Assembly (NCBI GenBank): GCA_028818995.1
Contig: JAPPMR010000794.1
Coordinates: 1,985 to 12,193, forward strand
Source of the DNA: Candidatus Poribacteria bacterium
Lineage (GTDB): Bacteria; Poribacteria; WGA-4E; WGA-3G
Direction of reading: 5' to 3'
DNA length: 10,209 nt
A program made the translations under genes and the position numbers. A model generated the notes under the pieces. It saw only the letters and a program-made list of their open reading frames with translations, did not search any database and was not told the origin of the DNA. This document shows positions 7,267-10,209 of the stretch, piece after piece (within the stretch, counting starts at the first letter, position 1; each line of letters opens with the position of its first letter).

Positions 7267-7971
7267 TTATTTATCAGAAAGATCAATCACCTCTGCCCCT
7301 TTAGGTATAACGAATTTGAATGCATTTGGGGATAATTTTTTATCTCGCTGTATTTTAGATAACTTTACAATTACGTTTCGACGGCTTCCATCTTCATACT
7401 CAATCACATGACCAAATTGGACGGGAAGCCACTCACCTTCTTTGACCCAAATTCCGAATATCTCTTTTACATCGCCATGGGGTCTATTCACTGGACTGTC
7501 TTTTGGGGTTAACTGAATTTGATGGACACCTTTTGAGTTCGCTGCATCATCAGGAACTAATTTCATATCCCACTTCTCTGATAGTCCGTCAAGTGATTCT
7601 CCCATTCCAGGTAAGAGTTCACGCCGCCGGGCATCATTTAATTTCTGTTTATTGACTTGATTAATTACTCGGGCGTAAGACCATGCGTAAGTACCATCTA
7701 AAACAATAGTTTTTATAATTTTATCAGGGTCTTTATGGTCTACGTATTCTTTACGGAGTAGGTTAGGTTTGCCAAAAGTAAATTGCCCGTGAGCAACGCC
7801 TTTTCTCGTTTTGTATAGTGTGATCTCTTCAAAGTCTGCACTAAAGTTTTTCGAGTTTTCATAAGCCGTTTTAAAATTCGTGTAGATTTCATCTACTGTA
7901 TAGGTATACCCACTGTAGACGAAGCAAAGTAAAAAGCAGAGTAGAACAAAGCTCCAATACAAGCACTTCAC
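7267..7971 (-). CDS. lolA: LolA-family outer-membrane lipoprotein carrier protein
   Basis: Periplasmic chaperone that carries lipoproteins from the LolCDE complex to the outer membrane. The protein has 234 residues from the chosen GTG. The N-terminus is a signal peptide (hydrophobic core WSFVLLCFLLCFVYSG, then a likely cleavage region before VDEIYTNF). The mature part begins with the LolA pattern NSKNFSADFEE, where family members have a similar SF.ADF.Q block, then GQFTFGKPNLLRKEY, DGTYAWSYARVINQV and LLPGMGESLDGLSEKW. The start is GTG 7971 because AGGAG lies seven nt upstream and the signal peptide begins cleanly; the longer frame to 8028 would add an unlikely basic leader and run into the promoter. 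First gene of the operon with pgsA, thpR and recA. Its presence is the main evidence for an outer membrane. Sequence is diverged from proteobacterial LolA, so substrate details are unknown. Confidence 0.82.
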   Translation of the reverse strand: MKCLYWSFVLLCFLLCFVYSGYTYTVDEIYTNFKTAYENSKNFSADFEEITLYKTRKGVAHGQFTFGKPNLLRKEYVDHKDPDKIIKTIVLDGTYAWSYARVINQVNKQKLNDARRRELLPGMGESLDGLSEKWDMKLVPDDAANSKGVHQIQLTPKDSPVNRPHGDVKEIFGIWVKEGEWLPVQFGHVIEYEDGSRRNVIVKLSKIQRDKKLSPNAFKFVIPKGAEVIDLSDK

Positions 7972-8010
7972 GTCAATTCTCCTATTTTGGTAAATGGGAT
8001 ACTTTTTTGA

Positions 8011-8037
8011 TAAAATAGTATAGCACACGCTATTTTA
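8011..8037. promoter_or_regulatory. Dyad over the lolA operon promoter, candidate operator
   Basis: TAAAATAG at 8011-8018 and CTATTTTA at 8030-8037 form a perfect 8-bp inverted repeat with an 11-bp spacer, centred on 8024. It covers the -10 box and half of the spacer of the lolA promoter. A second smaller dyad, ATAGC-ACAC-GCTAT, lies inside it at 8020-8033. A repressor bound here would block the operon that ends in recA. Which regulator, if any, cannot be told from sequence. Confidence 0.4.
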
Positions 8038-8045
8038 CATGTCAA
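8017..8045 (-). promoter_or_regulatory. Promoter of the lolA-pgsA-thpR-recA operon
   Basis: Minus-strand TTGACA (8040-8045), exactly 17 bp, then TATACT (8017-8022): six of six and five of six matches to the sigma-70-type consensus. It lies about 45 nt upstream of the lolA GTG, so the leader would be about 35-40 nt. This is the strongest promoter-like sequence in the window. Confidence 0.8.
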
Positions 8046-8160
8046 TGATATTTTTGTCCTTTTCTACCTGAATCACTTTCTCAATGTCCGACTCTAAAAC
8101 ATGCAACCGTGTCCAATCAGTCAGTTCAACCTCCGCAACATTTGAAATTAGGACATGCAT
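8035..8160 (-). pseudogene. Short open frame, probable gene remnant
   Basis: Minus-strand ATG at 8160 gives 41 residues (MHVLISNVAEVELTDW, then TRLHVLESDIEKVIQVEKDK) ending at a TAA that lies next to the lolA -35 box. The frame stays open upstream of the ATG to 8253, and that part also looks protein-like (DFGNKYTILQNN, LVEWVCNC) until a TGA at 8254-8256. No Shine-Dalgarno precedes the ATG. A plausible reading is the 3' end of a decayed gene whose front was lost near the repeats at 8274-8362. I do not recognise a family. A chance open frame remains possible. Confidence 0.3.
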
Positions 8161-8273
8161 GTTATGTACAGAAAAGCAGTTACAAACCCATTCTACAAGG
8201 GAATTTCGGTAAACTGAATTATTCTGTAAAATGGTATATTTGTTCCCGAAGTCTCAGATAAATTGTAGTAAAT

Positions 8274-8293
8274 TATGTAAATAAGTTTACATA
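8274..8293. repeat. Perfect 20-bp palindrome
   Basis: TATGTAAATAAGTTTACATA has 8-bp perfect arms and a 4-bp centre. It sits about 6 bp before the left copy of the palindromic repeat and roughly 230 bp upstream of the lolA promoter. It could be a protein-binding site or a short stem; no following T run on either strand suggests it is not a terminator. Confidence 0.45.
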
Positions 8294-8299
8294 TATTCT

Positions 8300-8362
8300 G
8301 CAGGAGCGATCTCCGAAGCGCGACGAAACTACTGTTAGTCGGGAATCGGAGTTCCCTCCTAC
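8300..8362 (+). repeat. Near-palindromic dispersed repeat, copy A
   Basis: Left arm 8300-8324 (core GATCTCCGAA, ending CGCGAC), 13-nt loop, right arm 8338-8362. The reverse complement of the right arm matches the left arm at 19 of 25 positions, so the whole element can fold into a long imperfect hairpin. The arms are distinguishable: the first carries CGATCTCC, the second carries GGGAACTCC when read inward. The element is more GC-rich than its surroundings. No coding content. It looks like a REP- or MITE-like non-autonomous element. Confidence 0.75.
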
Positions 8363-8505
8363 AAATCAGATGAAAAGTTAATTGTAGAATCCACTATAGT
8401 ATAATTTACGCGTTGTTCAAGTTAACAATTTGGTGTTTATATTACACATGTCTGTCTCGTTTGGGTTGAAATCCATAACTTTTCCGATACCTGACGAATT
8501 CGAAG

Positions 8506-8563
8506 GTAGAAGGGAACTCCTATTCCCGAACACAACGGGTCGCGATTCGGAGATCGTTCGGAC
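8506..8563 (-). repeat. Near-palindromic dispersed repeat, copy B (opposite orientation)
   Basis: Same element as at 8300-8362 but inverted. Its left arm 8506-8530 matches the GGGAACTCC arm of copy A at 22 of 25 positions, and the reverse complement of its right arm 8539-8563 matches the CGATCTCC arm of copy A at 20 of 25. The loop is shorter (8 nt). The two copies are 143 bp apart. Both are followed on their right side by ATGAAAAGTT, even though the elements point in opposite directions. Confidence 0.75.
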
Positions 8564-9061
8564 AAAATATGAAAAGTTGTGAAAAACAACAAAACTATCA
8601 AGTAATTAGCGTAATTCGTGATTATAAAGACAATTTAATGTTATTTTCTATTTATGAGATACGCTGTAGTAGTCTCAATGGAGAAGGTGTCAATGATGCA
8701 AGCGGATTCCACAATGACATGGATGATGCGAGCTATTACTGTGCCAAGGTAGCGTAGAGAACCTCCTAACATATTGCAATCTATCAGTTGCTGTAGGTAG
8801 GCTTGTGACATCCAAATTAACGCTAAATACACGTATGGTATTTTTGCCCTATTTTGCCATGTTTCTTACCTTTTGGGATTATCACAATCATTATACTGTC
8901 TATGTTTAGAGGCTTTTTTCGGTTACATTTGACTTGGATTCGGGCAATTGCAATCTCACATTTCATCTTCAAGGTTTTTTGTCAATGAATCCATAATATG
9001 TATAATTTTTTGCGTGAACCAATCGCCTTCGTTGTGCGTGTGGCTTCTTTCTGATATAAAC
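8564..9061. other. Gene-poor stretch
   Basis: About 500 bases with no gene I can support. There are a 62-codon open frame on the plus strand (8569-8757) and a 63-codon frame on the minus strand (8641-8832), which overlap each other, lack Shine-Dalgarno sequences and show no known motif. The part from about 8655 to 8755 is less AT-rich than its surroundings and might be an old coding fragment. No hairpin with a T run was seen. Confidence 0.5.
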
Positions 9062-9078
9062 CTAATTAGACTAATTAG
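9062..9078. repeat. Doubled CTAATTAG palindrome
   Basis: CTAATTAG at 9062-9069 and again at 9071-9078, separated by one A. Each unit is a perfect palindrome, so the 17-bp whole is one as well. It begins about 30 bp beyond the stop codon of the 171-residue gene (in its direction of transcription). It could be a weak 3' structure or a binding site. Confidence 0.3.
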
Positions 9079-9108
9079 TGCGTCTATGGTTGACGACTGC
9101 TCTGAATA

Positions 9109-9624
9109 TCAGTCATCTGCTTTTGTTATATCTGGAATGGAGATTTCTATTTGCTGGGATATATCGGCAATGTTCTTTAGTATGTCGCTCTGTGTTTTCT
9201 GTAAACGTGTGTACTCACGTAGGACTTGCAAAAAGTCGGCTGTTGTGGATATTTCTAATGTCTCACAATTCTCAAGGGTTGTGAGTAACTTATCGTCAAG
9301 AAGGTTGAGTCTCTCAAATCGTTCTGTTGTCTTTTTTAACGTTATTTTCAGGGTGTCGCGAATTTTCTGTCTGTAAACTGCGATGTATTCTTCACGCAGC
9401 ATGTTATATAAAACACCATATTTGCTTTTTGCGAAACGATTACTGCTCGGATTGATGTGGCGCAGGTGTTGACGGATGACCTCTCGGTTTTCTGTGGTGC
9501 TATCCAGTTTCTTTGATTCTAATAGAAAATTAACGATTTGTTTTGTTGCTGTTCCGCATGCATAACGTTGTAACACCCCGATCACTTCTTCATCTGATAG
9601 GGTAGTCTCTTTTTCTTTTCCCAT
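9109..9624 (-). CDS. Hypothetical protein, possible DNA-binding N-terminus and helical C-terminus
   Basis: A 171-residue soluble protein that I do not recognise. ATG start with AAGGAG ten nt upstream, so it is probably expressed. The N-terminal third (LSDEEVIGVLQRYACGTATK through the REVIRQHLRHINP block) has the spacing and polarity of a helix-turn-helix region, and RFAKSKYGVLYNMLREEY is rich in basic and aromatic residues. From about residue 85 it is predicted to be mostly helical with heptad-like Leu/Ile spacing (RDTLKITLKKTTERFERLN; FLQVLREYTRLQKTQSDILK), which would suit a coiled coil. A phage small-terminase or other phage/plasmid DNA-binding protein is one possibility, but there are no other phage genes here. 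It stands alone, with a promoter and a terminator-like hairpin in its leader. The opposite-strand frame of 142 codons is rejected. Confidence 0.75.
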   Translation of the reverse strand: MGKEKETTLSDEEVIGVLQRYACGTATKQIVNFLLESKKLDSTTENREVIRQHLRHINPSSNRFAKSKYGVLYNMLREEYIAVYRQKIRDTLKITLKKTTERFERLNLLDDKLLTTLENCETLEISTTADFLQVLREYTRLQKTQSDILKNIADISQQIEISIPDITKADD

Positions 9625-9686
9625 GGTATTATGTCTCCTTATATTTTCGGTCAGTTTGTTTGATGCCTCTTTTACTGTTTTAATCT

Positions 9687-9720
9687 AAAAAAAAATGGCA
9701 CGCCTATTCTAAGCGTGCCA
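9687..9720 (-). terminator. Strong intrinsic terminator in the leader of the 171-residue gene
   Basis: Minus strand: TGGCACGC, 9-nt loop, GCGTGCCA, an 8-bp perfect GC-rich stem, followed directly by nine T residues (9695-9687). This is the clearest intrinsic terminator in the window. It lies between the promoter at 9760-9788 and the start codon at 9624, so it would end most transcripts as a leader RNA of about 65-70 nt unless it is controlled. Confidence 0.85.
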
Positions 9721-9759
9721 CCGCGTAACTTTAATAATATGAATTCTTTATGATGTTAA

Positions 9760-9788
9760 ATTATACCATAGATGCGTCCGTTAAGCAA
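9760..9788 (-). promoter_or_regulatory. Promoter upstream of the leader terminator
   Basis: Minus-strand TTGCTT (9783-9788), 17-bp spacer ending in TGG, then TATAAT (9760-9765), a perfect -10 box with an extended-type TG one base before it. The expected start is near 9752-9754. It drives the leader that contains the terminator at 9687-9720 and then the 171-residue gene. Confidence 0.65.
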
Positions 9789-10134
9789 TTTTAATTTTAC
9801 AGATACATTTGAAGGAGTGGTGTGTTATTGTGTTTGTCTGAATTTCGGATTATCTCCAGTATTTTGCGTTGATTTGCCTAATTTTACTCGCCTATAGCGT
9901 AGGTTTCGAGATTTTAGCAAAAACTCAGTTCAGTCTTTCCAGTTTGCCTTTGATATTATAATACCAATTCTAAGAAGTAAAGTCACATTATGAGATCTGT
10001 CCGACATTGTGAATATAAGAGGCGCAATGAATTGCGCGACTACGAACCAGTTCCTTCATTAATGGTATATTCTTTTATAGAAATGGTATAACCTATTGTC
10101 TTGCATGGGTATTTTGATTTTAGCACGGTTTGTA
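9789..10134. other. Non-coding stretch with small hairpin
   Basis: No gene can be supported. A perfect short hairpin, GCGCAAT-GA-ATTGCGC, lies at 10022-10037 without a T run. AATGGTATA occurs twice, at 10061-10069 and 10082-10090. A 23-codon minus-strand frame around 9832-9900 looks protein-like (KLGKSTQNTGDNPKFRQTQ) but has no start and may be a remnant. Confidence 0.45.
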
Positions 10135-10209
10135 TTGCAATTAGTGCAATAAAGTTGCAATTAGTGCAATAAAGTTGCAATTAGTGCAATAAAGTTGCAA
10201 TTAGTGCAA
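10135..10209. repeat. 20-bp tandem repeat, at least 3.75 copies, cut by window end
   Basis: The unit TTGCAATTAGTGCAATAAAG repeats without any change at 10135, 10155 and 10175, with 15 bases of a fourth copy to 10209. Each unit contains TTGCA-ATTAG-TGCAA, a 5-bp inverted repeat with 5-nt loop, so every unit can form a small dyad. The array continues past the right edge. It could be a variable-number tandem repeat or an iteron-like protein-binding array. Confidence 0.95.

Noticed and set aside
8300..8362. Repeat copies as intrinsic terminators
   Set aside because: The stems are long and imperfect, and neither strand has a T run directly after the element.
8400..8405. Plus-strand TATAAT as a promoter between the two repeat copies
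   Set aside because: No reasonable -35 box at 16-18 bp and no gene downstream on that strand.
8569..8757. Plus-strand 62-codon frame with GEGVNDAS, reminiscent of the GDGVNDAP motif of P-type ATPases
   Set aside because: The match is a few residues only, the rest of the protein is missing, there is no RBS, and a similar-length frame exists on the other strand.
8948..9376. Plus-strand open frame of 142 codons
   Set aside because: Ser/Cys/Phe-rich translation typical of an antisense shadow of the 171-residue gene, which has an RBS and better composition.
10135..10209. CRISPR array
   Set aside because: The 20-bp units are directly adjacent and identical, with no variable spacers.

Overview
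The window reads almost entirely on the minus strand. It carries a bacterial Pup-proteasome gene cluster, preceded in the direction of transcription by a lolA-pgsA-thpR-recA operon. A LolA-type lipoprotein carrier implies an outer membrane, so this is a Gram-negative (diderm) bacterium with a proteasome rather than an actinobacterium. Base composition is moderate to AT-rich by eye. The gene content and the short palindromic dispersed repeats resemble uncultured diderm lineages such as Candidatus Poribacteria, but that placement is an impression and not something the sequence proves.

Layout in transcription order, from right to left. (1) 10209-9625: a 20-bp tandem repeat cut by the right edge, a non-coding stretch, and a strong promoter followed by an intrinsic terminator in the leader of the next gene. 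(2) 9624-9109: a 171-residue protein I do not recognise. (3) 9108-8046: about 1.06 kb with no convincing intact gene, holding two copies of a near-palindromic repeat in opposite orientation, a perfect 20-bp palindrome and a probable coding fragment. (4) 8045-4908: a consensus-like promoter (TTGACA-17-TATACT) overlapped by a dyad, then lolA, pgsA, thpR and recA, tightly packed and partly overlapping. (5) 4907-4693: the recA-mpa spacer with a second promoter and a leader hairpin. (6) 4693-1: mpa, dop, a small membrane-protein gene, pup and prcB. prcB runs off the left edge, and prcA and pafA would be expected beyond it.

How the genes fit together. Pup ends in Gly-Gly-Gln, so it must be deamidated by Dop before a ligase (PafA, not in the window) can attach it to lysines of target proteins. 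Mpa binds Pup through its N-terminal coiled coil, unfolds the tagged protein and passes it to the 20S core, whose catalytic beta subunit is PrcB (Thr45 becomes Thr1 after loss of a 44-residue propeptide). RecA and the RNA 2',3'-cyclic phosphodiesterase ThpR form the end of a housekeeping operon with phosphatidylglycerophosphate synthase and LolA. Having recA directly upstream of the proteasome genes is notable because pupylation and the DNA-damage response are linked in mycobacteria.

The most interesting items are the Gram-negative Pup-proteasome operon with an extra membrane gene between dop and pup, the oppositely oriented palindromic repeat pair, the promoter-terminator-gene arrangement before the unknown 171-residue gene, and the dyad over the lolA-recA operon promoter. 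I found no CRISPR array, tRNA, rRNA or intact insertion sequence.
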